Shown here in pieces: positions 41,951 through 48,856 of a stretch of DNA of 49,933 nucleotides. The stretch comes from CAYHIW01 sp964356745. Its GTDB lineage: Bacteria; Patescibacteriota; Microgenomatia; UBA1406; GWC2-37-13. The stretch lies in contig CAYHIW010000002.1 of the NCBI GenBank assembly GCA_964356745.1, positions 1 through 49,933 of the forward strand, written 5' to 3'. Under the pieces are notes generated by a model, which saw only the letters and a list, made by a program, of their open reading frames with translations, was not told the DNA's origin and made no database searches. Positions within the stretch are counted from its first letter, which is position 1. Each line of letters opens with the position of its first letter. The translations under genes were made by a program, and so were the position numbers.

Positions 41951-43039
41951 TTAGGTTAATTTTTCGTGTTCAGTTCCCTTAAATCTTTCGACAATCGATT
42001 TTATCTTGGATACCGATGTTTTTTTGGCAACGAGCAAGACGTCGTCTGTGTTTACGATAAGGACGTTATCCAGATCAACCGCAACAATCAATTTGTCATC
42101 CTGATAGTTATAAATAAGATTATCTTCAGAGTCTTCGATCATGACCTGTCCGGTTGTGACGTTGTCAGTTCTTTGGTCTTCGAGAGCTTCCTTAAGCGCT
42201 TCCCAAGCGCCAACATCACTCCATCCAATGTCCGCCTCTATAACATAGGCGTTATTTTTATCGAGTTGTTCAAGTAAGGCATTGTCAAAGTTAATAATCG
42301 GCATTTGTTCATAAAGCGTAGATAATTGAGATTCAAATTCTTCCGTTTCGTATGTTGAGGTAATTGCATGTACAAGATTATATACCTGAGGAGCATATCT
42401 TTGAAATTGAGAGAGTAAGAAATGTGGGGTGGAAACAAAATATCCTAAATTCCAACAGTGTTTCCCGCTTGTAAAGTAGGTTTCTGCCAGATTTTTATCA
42501 GGTTTATATTTAAAGCCGGAAAACGTTTGAAGTTTTGCTCCATCCTTTTGTTCGATCACTGCTCCACACTCGATCCAACCTAAGTTATCAGAGGCAAATC
42601 GAGGTTTTTGTCCAATGAACACAATTTTAGAAGGTTCTTTTTTTATTACTTCTTCTGCCCAGAGAAGCAAAGCGTTGAAGGTTTTCTGATGTTTGACGAG
42701 GTGATCGCTCCACAGAATGACAAAAGGTTCGTCTCCAAATCCTCGTTTGGCAAGCATGCCACTCATGAGAGCAACAGCGGGTCCAACATCTCTCTTGTGC
42801 GGTTCGGCAATGATATTTTGTGATGGGACGTGGGGTAGTTGTTTTTTAACGACGTCTACATAGGTAGTACCTGTTGAGATAAAAATATCTTCTGGATTGA
42901 AGGTGGGAGAAAGACGTTCGACCGTAAGCTGTAAAGTAGATTTGTTACCAATAAGTTTCTCAAATTGCTTGGGTGATTTTTTTCGGGATAGTGGCCAAAG
43001 TCTGGTGCCAACTCCTCCTGCAAATATAACAGCTTTCAT
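41951..43039 (-). CDS. manC: Mannose-1-phosphate guanylyltransferase
   Basis: A 362-residue nucleotidyltransferase that makes GDP-mannose. The N-terminal signature AVIFAGGVGTRLWPLSRKKSPKQF is complete, and the active-site lysine region FIGQKPRFASDNLGWIECG and EADIGWSDVGAWEAL are present. It lacks the phosphomannose-isomerase fusion of longer ManC proteins. It overlaps the preceding glycosyltransferase gene by ATGA. It should feed GDP-mannose to the surface glycan made by its neighbours. Confidence 0.94.
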   Translation of the reverse strand: MKAVIFAGGVGTRLWPLSRKKSPKQFEKLIGNKSTLQLTVERLSPTFNPEDIFISTGTTYVDVVKKQLPHVPSQNIIAEPHKRDVGPAVALMSGMLAKRGFGDEPFVILWSDHLVKHQKTFNALLLWAEEVIKKEPSKIVFIGQKPRFASDNLGWIECGAVIEQKDGAKLQTFSGFKYKPDKNLAETYFTSGKHCWNLGYFVSTPHFLLSQFQRYAPQVYNLVHAITSTYETEEFESQLSTLYEQMPIINFDNALLEQLDKNNAYVIEADIGWSDVGAWEALKEALEDQRTDNVTTGQVMIEDSEDNLIYNYQDDKLIVAVDLDNVLIVNTDDVLLVAKKTSVSKIKSIVERFKGTEHEKLT

Positions 43040-44175
43040 AGATTTTTTCTAAATCTGTCGATAAATATTTTTTTCGAAAATTTTTGAACACGTTTTGATC
43101 CTAATCGTTTTGTTATCTGTTTCACATTGTACGCAATTTGACCATATCTTTCAATTGCAGCAGTAAGTGATTTTTCTGTTTGTTGAGCAAACAAAAGACC
43201 TGTTTTGTTATCATCGACAATCTCAGAAACGCCAGAATTTTTGTACGAAATAATGGGACATCCAAAATAAAGCGCCTCCAACGTTACCATTCCAAAATCT
43301 TCGTCTTGGGGCATGATAAGTGCTTCAGCGCGTTGATAGTATCGACCAAGTTCTTCGTCAGAAATATTTTTAATAAATGTAATGTTGGGATTGGCAAGTT
43401 CCTTCAATTTTTCTTCCTGAGTTCCTGTTCCAATTATTACTAATGGTTTATTTATTTTATTAAACACTTTTATTGCCAAGTCCACTTTCTTATATCTTTC
43501 TAGTCTAGAAACTATCAAATAGTATTTAGTATTTAGTATTTGGTATTTGGGATTTGTTTGAAATTTGGATTTTGAAATTTGTAATTTGATTCCATCCCAG
43601 TACTTCTCATCAAACGGCGGATACACCACTACACTTTCTCGCTGGTAGTATTTTTTAGTTCGTTTGGCAACGTGGTTACTGATTGAAATTATTTTGTCAG
43701 GTCGTCGCGAAGCGTTCAGGTCCCAGTCTCTCAAGAAATCAGCAGCAGCGTTGGTAATAGGATTGCGGTCCCAGTAATTTTCAGAGTGAGACCATAAGAA
43801 ACGAGTTGGCGTGAGGAGGTAGCAGATGTGTTTTGTTCCTGGTTTGGTAATGACACCTTTTGCAAATGACGAGGTTACCGAGATGACAAGATCGTACTGT
43901 GAAAAGTTGAATGATTCAAACGCAGAGGGGTAAAAAGGAAGTGAGAGGACGCGATTTTTCTTAATGAAGTCGGGAAAACGTTGAATAAAAGACGTTTTAA
44001 TTTTAAGATCTTTTGCCCAGGGTGCTTTCTCACGATCATAGTAGGAGGTGTAGAAGTCTGCTTTGGGGTACATTTCGGCAAATACTTGAAGTACTCGCTC
44101 AACACCACCCCACTTATCGATCCAGTCATACACAATCGCCGTTTTCATCGTTTTCATCGTTTTCATCGTTTTCAT
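43036..44175 (-). CDS. Family 4 glycosyltransferase with repeat-derived insert
   Basis: A 379-residue GT-B enzyme. Residues 1-12 are four copies of Met-Lys-Thr. The N-terminal domain starts TAIVYDWIDKWGGVERVLQ; the C-terminal domain has YLIVSRLERYKKVDL and the E-x7-E motif EDFGMVTLEALYFGCPIIS. Between the domains, residues about 196-219 (KLQISKSKFQTNPKYQ and following) are translated from a word repeat otherwise found between genes. The start at 44175 is supported by a TATAAT box 8 nt upstream, although any of four in-frame ATGs could be used. Sugar specificity is unknown; with manC next to it, mannose from GDP-mannose is plausible. Confidence 0.9.
   Translation of the reverse strand: MKTMKTMKTMKTAIVYDWIDKWGGVERVLQVFAEMYPKADFYTSYYDREKAPWAKDLKIKTSFIQRFPDFIKKNRVLSLPFYPSAFESFNFSQYDLVISVTSSFAKGVITKPGTKHICYLLTPTRFLWSHSENYWDRNPITNAAADFLRDWDLNASRRPDKIISISNHVAKRTKKYYQRESVVVYPPFDEKYWDGIKLQISKSKFQTNPKYQILNTKYYLIVSRLERYKKVDLAIKVFNKINKPLVIIGTGTQEEKLKELANPNITFIKNISDEELGRYYQRAEALIMPQDEDFGMVTLEALYFGCPIISYKNSGVSEIVDDNKTGLLFAQQTEKSLTAAIERYGQIAYNVKQITKRLGSKRVQKFSKKIFIDRFRKNL
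43517..43588. repeat. Word repeat inside the glycosyltransferase gene
   Basis: Near-tandem AGTATTTAGTATTTAGTATTTGG is followed by the inverted copy of the 18-mer found upstream of rpsT (43563-43580). It is in frame and encodes about 24 residues at the hinge between the two GT-B domains. Confidence 0.7.
44140..44175 (-). repeat. Four tandem copies of ATGAAAACG at a start codon
   Basis: A perfect 9-bp repeat, four units, minus strand (last unit ends ATGAAAACG before GCG). Each unit carries an ATG in frame with the glycosyltransferase. Confidence 0.9.
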
Positions 44176-44183
44176 TAAGTATC

Positions 44184-44189
44184 ATTATA
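44184..44189 (-). promoter_or_regulatory. -10 box of the glycosyltransferase operon
   Basis: TATAAT on the minus strand ends 8 nt before the first of the four ATGs, which supports initiation at 44175 on a nearly leaderless transcript. Confidence 0.6.
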
Positions 44190-44199
44190 CAGCCTTCTG

Positions 44200-44232
44200 T
44201 TGATATAAACCCAAAATATGCTATCATTTGGG
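44200..44232 (+). promoter_or_regulatory. Promoter with inverted repeat for the 227-aa gene
   Basis: TTGATA (44200-44205), 16-bp spacer, TGC-extended TATCAT (44222-44227), 7 nt to the ATG. CCCAAA (44210-44215) and TTTGGG (44227-44232) form an inverted repeat around the -10, a possible operator. Confidence 0.55.
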
Positions 44233-44234
44233 CT

Positions 44235-44918
44235 ATGAGAGCAGAAGCGAAAAAAATTACGAGTAGTCTTGTCTTGATGGGCGCATCACTTGCAGTCGGA
44301 AATTATTGTTACGATAGGGCATCGTCATTAGTTGACGATTACACTACTCTCGATACACAGGCACAGGGAATAGAGCGATCGGTAGATCTATTAGAGGATC
44401 GAGTAGATGAAAGCGATCTTTTTGACGAAACTTTAAGAAAAGCAGAGACTTTGATTAGTAATCCATATCTTAGGGCAAGATTTGAAGCCAGTGACGGTAT
44501 GTACGCTGAATTCAGTGGGGAAAGTGCAGAATCTGTTAGTGGCTATATACGTGCAGATCTTGCAGTTGACAGATCGCTGGGAATGCCTCGAATATTTGAT
44601 GACGCAGAAGTAGAACTAATCAAAACTGAGACGCTTGATGATTTATTTAATATACAAAATCATCCCGACCAACTTAATAATGTTTTAGGAGAGCACAGAG
44701 ATGAGCTTGCAGAGATAGCCATTGAAGCTCAAAATGAACTTCGGCCTCAATCAAACATCCTCAACAGTCTTACGAGTAAAAAAAACGAAACAGAAAAAGA
44801 TATTGATCGTTATGGTGTGGGGTTGTTTAGTGCGTATGCGGGAATTATATTTGGCGGACTTAGAGCAATATACTGGTCTGCTCCTGCAATCAGGACTAGG
44901 AAGCGTTATTTTGAGTAA
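44235..44918 (+). CDS. Unrecognised 227-residue protein with terminal hydrophobic segments
   Basis: No family recognised. The N-terminus has a weak hydrophobic segment (about 8-25, ITSSLVLMGASLAVGNYC), the middle is acidic and helical with likely coiled coils (about 35-70 and 155-185), and a second hydrophobic segment lies near the C-terminus (GLFSAYAGIIFGGLRAIYW), ending in basic residues. A membrane protein with a large acidic helical loop is likely. The start is set by the promoter 7 nt upstream. It is divergent from the glycosyltransferase and ends 2 bp from the convergent exonuclease gene. Confidence 0.65.
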   Translation: MRAEAKKITSSLVLMGASLAVGNYCYDRASSLVDDYTTLDTQAQGIERSVDLLEDRVDESDLFDETLRKAETLISNPYLRARFEASDGMYAEFSGESAESVSGYIRADLAVDRSLGMPRIFDDAEVELIKTETLDDLFNIQNHPDQLNNVLGEHRDELAEIAIEAQNELRPQSNILNSLTSKKNETEKDIDRYGVGLFSAYAGIIFGGLRAIYWSAPAIRTRKRYFE

Positions 44919-44920
44919 TT

Positions 44921-45856
44921 CTAAAATAAATCAATCTGTTCCTGTGGCGTTTTGACTTTTTTGACAGGTTTTTTGATTTCCTTCTTGGCTATTGGGGGTT
45001 TTTGATCGTAGAACTTTCTCAAAAGCGAGTTCATCTCAAGTTCTTCTAGTTTTACTTTTAACTCTTCGGAGAATCCATTAAATTCGGCTTTTTCAAGCGA
45101 AAAATCTACTTTAGCGTTCGTTACGATGACCGCAAGTTCCTTAGAAAGTTCGATCTCTTTAACGTTCTTTCTAATTGTTTCTCTCTGTCTTTCATTCTTA
45201 ATCTCATCAATATGTTCAAGCATATTCTCCACAGTTCCGAACTGTGCAAGGAGTGTGAGCGCTGTTTTGGGTCCAATACCACCCGCGCCTTTGTAGTTGT
45301 CAGATGGATCTCCGACAAGAGCTTTATAGTCGGGGATTCTCTCAGGCTCAATACCTAGTTTTTCCTTAACCGCTTCTTTGTCATACAGTTTTGTCTTAGA
45401 AAATCCTATTTCTGGGGTGAGGACAAATACGTGAGAATTCACCAACTGCATAATGTCTTTATCTCCAGTAAGTATGAGCGTCTTTACATCACCGTCAATC
45501 TTCTTCGAAAGAGTTCCGATGATGTCGTCTGCCTCGAGCCCGTCTTGTTCAGCTCGATATAAAGGAACAAGATCGATGAGATCCTTAAGAATAGGAATTT
45601 GAATTCGAAAATCGTCTTTGAGATCTGGTCTATGGGATTGGTATTCTTTGTGTAGTTTCTGACGAAATGTCTTTGCGGGTGTGTCAAAACATATCGCCAT
45701 GTACTCGGGTTGGAAGTCCTGCATCGCTTTGTAGATCATATTAAAAAATCCGTAAACGATATTTGTCGGAACACCTTTTTTGGTAGTTAAAGGAGGTAGA
45801 GCGTGGTACGCCCGATGCATGAGTGCGTTACCGTCAATGAGAAGAAGCGTTTTCAT
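44921..45856 (-). CDS. Stand-alone 5'-3' exonuclease (PolI N-terminal domain type) with clamp-binding tail
   Basis: A 311-residue flap/5' nuclease without polymerase domain. It has LLLIDGNALMHRAYHALPPLT, the metal-binding run FDTPAKTFRQKLHKEYQSHR, EADDIIGTLSKK, ILTGDKDIMQLV, and the helix-hairpin-helix VGDPSDNYKGAGGIGPKTA. The last residues after a Lys-rich linker are PQEQIDLF, which fits the beta-clamp-binding pattern QLxLF with Ile for Leu. It should remove RNA primers and flaps at Okazaki junctions. Its start overlaps the ftsH 3' end by 23 bp. Confidence 0.92.
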   Translation of the reverse strand: MKTLLLIDGNALMHRAYHALPPLTTKKGVPTNIVYGFFNMIYKAMQDFQPEYMAICFDTPAKTFRQKLHKEYQSHRPDLKDDFRIQIPILKDLIDLVPLYRAEQDGLEADDIIGTLSKKIDGDVKTLILTGDKDIMQLVNSHVFVLTPEIGFSKTKLYDKEAVKEKLGIEPERIPDYKALVGDPSDNYKGAGGIGPKTALTLLAQFGTVENMLEHIDEIKNERQRETIRKNVKEIELSKELAVIVTNAKVDFSLEKAEFNGFSEELKVKLEELEMNSLLRKFYDQKPPIAKKEIKKPVKKVKTPQEQIDLF

Positions 45857-47708
45857 TTTTTTTCAGACCAACGATTTTTTCGAATTCATCTGAGTCAAGA
45901 CTTTCTTTTTTGACCAATTCGTCTGCAACCGCATTGAGAAGTTGTCTTTGTTTTGTGATGAGGGACTTTGCTTGTGAGTAAGCAGTTGTTATTATTTTTT
46001 TGACCTCGTCATCAATCTTCCCAAGCATATCTTGAGAGATGGGACTTTGAGACATGTCCATTGACGGACTATAATTAATTGGTCCGAGAGTGCTCATTCC
46101 GTACTCCACAACCATAGCTCGTGCTATCTGAGTTGCTTGATCAAAGTCGTTTGCTGCGCCGGTTGTTACTTCGTTAAACACCATTTCTTCGGCAGCGCGT
46201 CCACCCATCATGACAGCAAGTCTTTCCAATAAATGAGTTTTTGTTTCGTGAAGCTTATCTTTAGCTGGAGGAATGAGGGTAAATCCAAGAGCCATACCAC
46301 GTGAAACAATTGAGATTCGATGTACAGGGTCGGTGTGTTTCATAAAATGCGAAACAACGGCATGACCGGCTTCATGATATGCGGTGAGTTTCTTATCGTA
46401 GTCAGACTGGAGTCTTTTTTTCTCCGGACCAAGTTTCACCTTGGTTGCCGCTTCTTCGATGTCATTCATCGAAATCTTGTCTTTTACTTGACGAGCTGCA
46501 TCAATCGCAGCTTCGTTTAACATATTCTCAAGATCTGCACCAGAGTAGCCAACAGTACGTTTTGCGACTCGTCCCCAGTCTACATTTGATTCGAATGGTT
46601 TCCCTTTGGCATGAATTGCAATGATTTCTTTTCTTCCTTCAAGATCAGGATAATCAACAAGAATTCTACGATCAAAACGACCAGGTCGAAGAAGTGCAGG
46701 GTCGAGCATGTCTCCCCTGTTTGTTGCTGCAATTACGACAATTTGCTCGGTTGGCGCAAATCCATCCATCTCAACAAGAATTTGATTCAAGGTTTGTTCG
46801 CGCTCGTCGTGCGAAGGCATAACGCCAACAGAACGAGCTCTACCTATTGCTTCAATTTCGTCGATGAAAATAATTGATGGCGCGCTTTTTTTAGCTACGC
46901 TAAAAAGATCTCTTGCTCGTGCAGCACCAATACCAACGAGCATTTCCATAAACTCAGATCCTGCAATAGAAAAGAACGGAACGCCTGCTTCACCCGCAAC
47001 TGCTTTTGCCAGAAGCGTTTTACCACAACCAGGAGGTCCGATGAGGATAACACCTTTTGGAGTACGCGCTCCTAGTTTTTTATATTTTTCTGGATGCTTT
47101 AAAAAGTCTACTACTTCTTCAAGTTCACGTTTGGCTTCGTCAACACCGGCAACATTGTTAAATGTTATTTTCGGCATGTCTTTTGAAAACCTCTTTGTCT
47201 TTGCTTGTCCAAAAGAAAAAACCGATTCCTGTGCGCCGCGTGCTTGCCTAAACAAAAATACAAAAAACGCAATCATGAGAATCGTTGGAATGAGATTTCC
47301 TAAGAAATTTACGAGTCCAACAGATCCTTGAGTATCTCGAACCGCTATATTAACTGCGCTGAGATTTGCTCCAGAACCTCGAAGCGTCTCTAGAAAACTT
47401 TCTCCGGCTTCCTTATAGGTAACACCAACAGATCCGTCTTTATACTCTATGAGTATTTTATTATCAACGATCTCAAGTTTTTTTATTCGCTGGCTTTTAA
47501 CATCAGACACCACGGATGTGATAGATTTTTCGGGAAGTGAGTTGGTAAGATCCTTAGTAAGCGATCGATAGGTGAAGATTAGAAAAAGGCTTGCAAAAAT
47601 TACAATAAAGATTGTTTTTATATCGAATTTGAAGCGAAGTTCTGCGATTTTTTTCCTCTCTTTATTATTTTTCAGGTACTTAATCCCGTTGGATTTTTTT
47701 GCAGGCAT
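45834..47708 (-). CDS. ftsH: ATP-dependent zinc metalloprotease FtsH
   Basis: A 624-residue membrane AAA+ protease. Two membrane segments (about 30-47 and 133-154) flank a small periplasmic-side domain. The AAA domain has Walker A GPPGCGKT (224-231), Walker B IIFIDEIEAIGRAR and the SRH ATNRGDMLDPALLRPGRFDR. The protease site is HEAGH (445-449). The pore loop reads Met-Leu-Val-Gly (256-259) where the usual residue is Phe. Start 47708 (MPAKKSNG) is chosen over an upstream non-ATG start because an extended -10 TGATACAAT ends 5 nt before it. Confidence 0.95.
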   Translation of the reverse strand: MPAKKSNGIKYLKNNKERKKIAELRFKFDIKTIFIVIFASLFLIFTYRSLTKDLTNSLPEKSITSVVSDVKSQRIKKLEIVDNKILIEYKDGSVGVTYKEAGESFLETLRGSGANLSAVNIAVRDTQGSVGLVNFLGNLIPTILMIAFFVFLFRQARGAQESVFSFGQAKTKRFSKDMPKITFNNVAGVDEAKRELEEVVDFLKHPEKYKKLGARTPKGVILIGPPGCGKTLLAKAVAGEAGVPFFSIAGSEFMEMLVGIGAARARDLFSVAKKSAPSIIFIDEIEAIGRARSVGVMPSHDEREQTLNQILVEMDGFAPTEQIVVIAATNRGDMLDPALLRPGRFDRRILVDYPDLEGRKEIIAIHAKGKPFESNVDWGRVAKRTVGYSGADLENMLNEAAIDAARQVKDKISMNDIEEAATKVKLGPEKKRLQSDYDKKLTAYHEAGHAVVSHFMKHTDPVHRISIVSRGMALGFTLIPPAKDKLHETKTHLLERLAVMMGGRAAEEMVFNEVTTGAANDFDQATQIARAMVVEYGMSTLGPINYSPSMDMSQSPISQDMLGKIDDEVKKIITTAYSQAKSLITKQRQLLNAVADELVKKESLDSDEFEKIVGLKKNENASSH

Positions 47709-47713
47709 ATCGC

Positions 47714-47722
47714 ATTGTATCA
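47714..47722 (-). promoter_or_regulatory. Extended -10 of ftsH
   Basis: TGATACAAT on the minus strand, 5 nt before the ATG. Confidence 0.55.
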
Positions 47723-47759
47723 GATTTTTGATAGAATTTGAAGCTGAGGGAGAGCTATA

Positions 47760-48800
47760 ATGCAGAAAACTATTCAAAATGCAGTTGAGATACTTAAAAA
47801 GGGTGGACTTGTAGTATTTCCTACAGATACTGTTTACGGGCTCCTCGTAGATGCAAAAAATGCAGAAGCTGTAGCAAAGTTAGTGGAATTTAAGGAGCGT
47901 CCAGCAGGAAAAGCGATTTCAATCTTTGTTTCAGATCTGTCGATGTTGGAAGAGTATGTTGAGATAGATGATAAAGCAAGAAATACCTTAGAGCAGATAC
48001 TTCCTGGACCATACACAGTGGTCTTGCGATCCAAACACAAAGTTCGCAAAGAACTGGAAGCCGAAAATGGAACTCTTGGTGTTCGCATCCCTGCGTCTCA
48101 ATTAATTAATCAATTGATACGGGAGTTTGGCGGTCCGATAACGGCAACATCAGCCAATCTTGCAGGAAGATCTCCTCATTATTCTGTGGAATCGTTTCTC
48201 AAAGAACTGTCGGTCAAGAAAAGAGCTCTTATAGATCTCATTGTTGATGAAGGTACGTTGCCAAGAAATAAACCATCAACAGTAATTGATCTGACTCAAT
48301 CGAATATTAAAATATTGAGACATGGGGATGATAGACAATTGCCAATTGTCAATTATCAATTGTCCAATTCTGAAAAACAGACCAAGGAAATTGCAAAGGA
48401 GATAATTGTTAATTTAATCAAAGAGAATGAAGACAAACCCCTTATATGTATTATTAAAGGGGATTTGGGTGCAGGAAAAACTGTGTTTGTAAAAGGAGTG
48501 GGAGAATTATTAGGAATACGAAATATTATTTCGCCCACGTTTGTCATATATTATGAATACGCTTCGTTGTTTCGAAACATGAAAACACTTGTTCATGTTG
48601 ATCTTTACAACATTCAAGAAGCGGAAGAATTTAAACACCTGGGGCTTGAGAAATATTTGCAACCAGGAACAATCATGTGTATTGAGTGGGGAGAAAAAGC
48701 AGGAGAGATCATCGAAGAGTTAAAAGATAAGGGAAGAATAATATACATTACTTTGGAACACGTAAATGAAACAAAAAGAAAAATTCAGTTCTCAATTTAA
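47760..48800 (+). CDS. TsaC-TsaE fusion for t6A tRNA modification
   Basis: A 346-residue fusion. Residues 1 to about 190 are a Sua5/YrdC/TsaC domain, which makes threonylcarbamoyl-AMP: GGLVVFPTDTVYGLLVDA, the KERPAGKAISIFV segment and GGPITATSANLAGRSP. About 193-203 is a linker translated from CAATTG-type repeats. The rest is TsaE, the P-loop ATPase that works with TsaB-TsaD: GDLGAGKTVFVKGVGELLG (about 234-252), ISPTFVIYYEY, HVDLYNI and CIEWGEKA. tsaD follows. TsaB is not seen in the window. An extended -10-like TGATAGAAT ends 22 nt upstream and a GAGGGAGAG purine run may serve as ribosome site. Confidence 0.93.
   Translation: MQKTIQNAVEILKKGGLVVFPTDTVYGLLVDAKNAEAVAKLVEFKERPAGKAISIFVSDLSMLEEYVEIDDKARNTLEQILPGPYTVVLRSKHKVRKELEAENGTLGVRIPASQLINQLIREFGGPITATSANLAGRSPHYSVESFLKELSVKKRALIDLIVDEGTLPRNKPSTVIDLTQSNIKILRHGDDRQLPIVNYQLSNSEKQTKEIAKEIIVNLIKENEDKPLICIIKGDLGAGKTVFVKGVGELLGIRNIISPTFVIYYEYASLFRNMKTLVHVDLYNIQEAEEFKHLGLEKYLQPGTIMCIEWGEKAGEIIEELKDKGRIIYITLEHVNETKRKIQFSI
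48334..48370 (+). repeat. CAATTG word repeat as fusion linker
   Basis: CAATTG recurs at a 7-8 nt period four times (one variant). It is translated as the linker between the TsaC and TsaE domains. Confidence 0.65.
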
Positions 48801-48856
48801 CCATTTATCCATTTGAGCATTGAATGAGAAAATGTTCAAATGATTAATGAATAAAT
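48801..48856. repeat. Palindromic word repeat upstream of tsaD
   Basis: CATTTGA (48810-48816) plus CATT pair with AATG plus TCAAATG (48831-48842), and CCATTTATCC words precede it. A TGATTAAT box ends 8 nt before the tsaD ATG and may be its -10. Confidence 0.5.

Noticed and set aside
43517..43588. CRISPR-like array in the glycosyltransferase gene
   Set aside because: Units are short, unequal and coding, with no spacers or cas genes.
45834..45856. A shared meaning for the third 23-bp overlap (exonuclease and ftsH)
   Set aside because: This one is on the same strand; the equal length is most likely coincidence.
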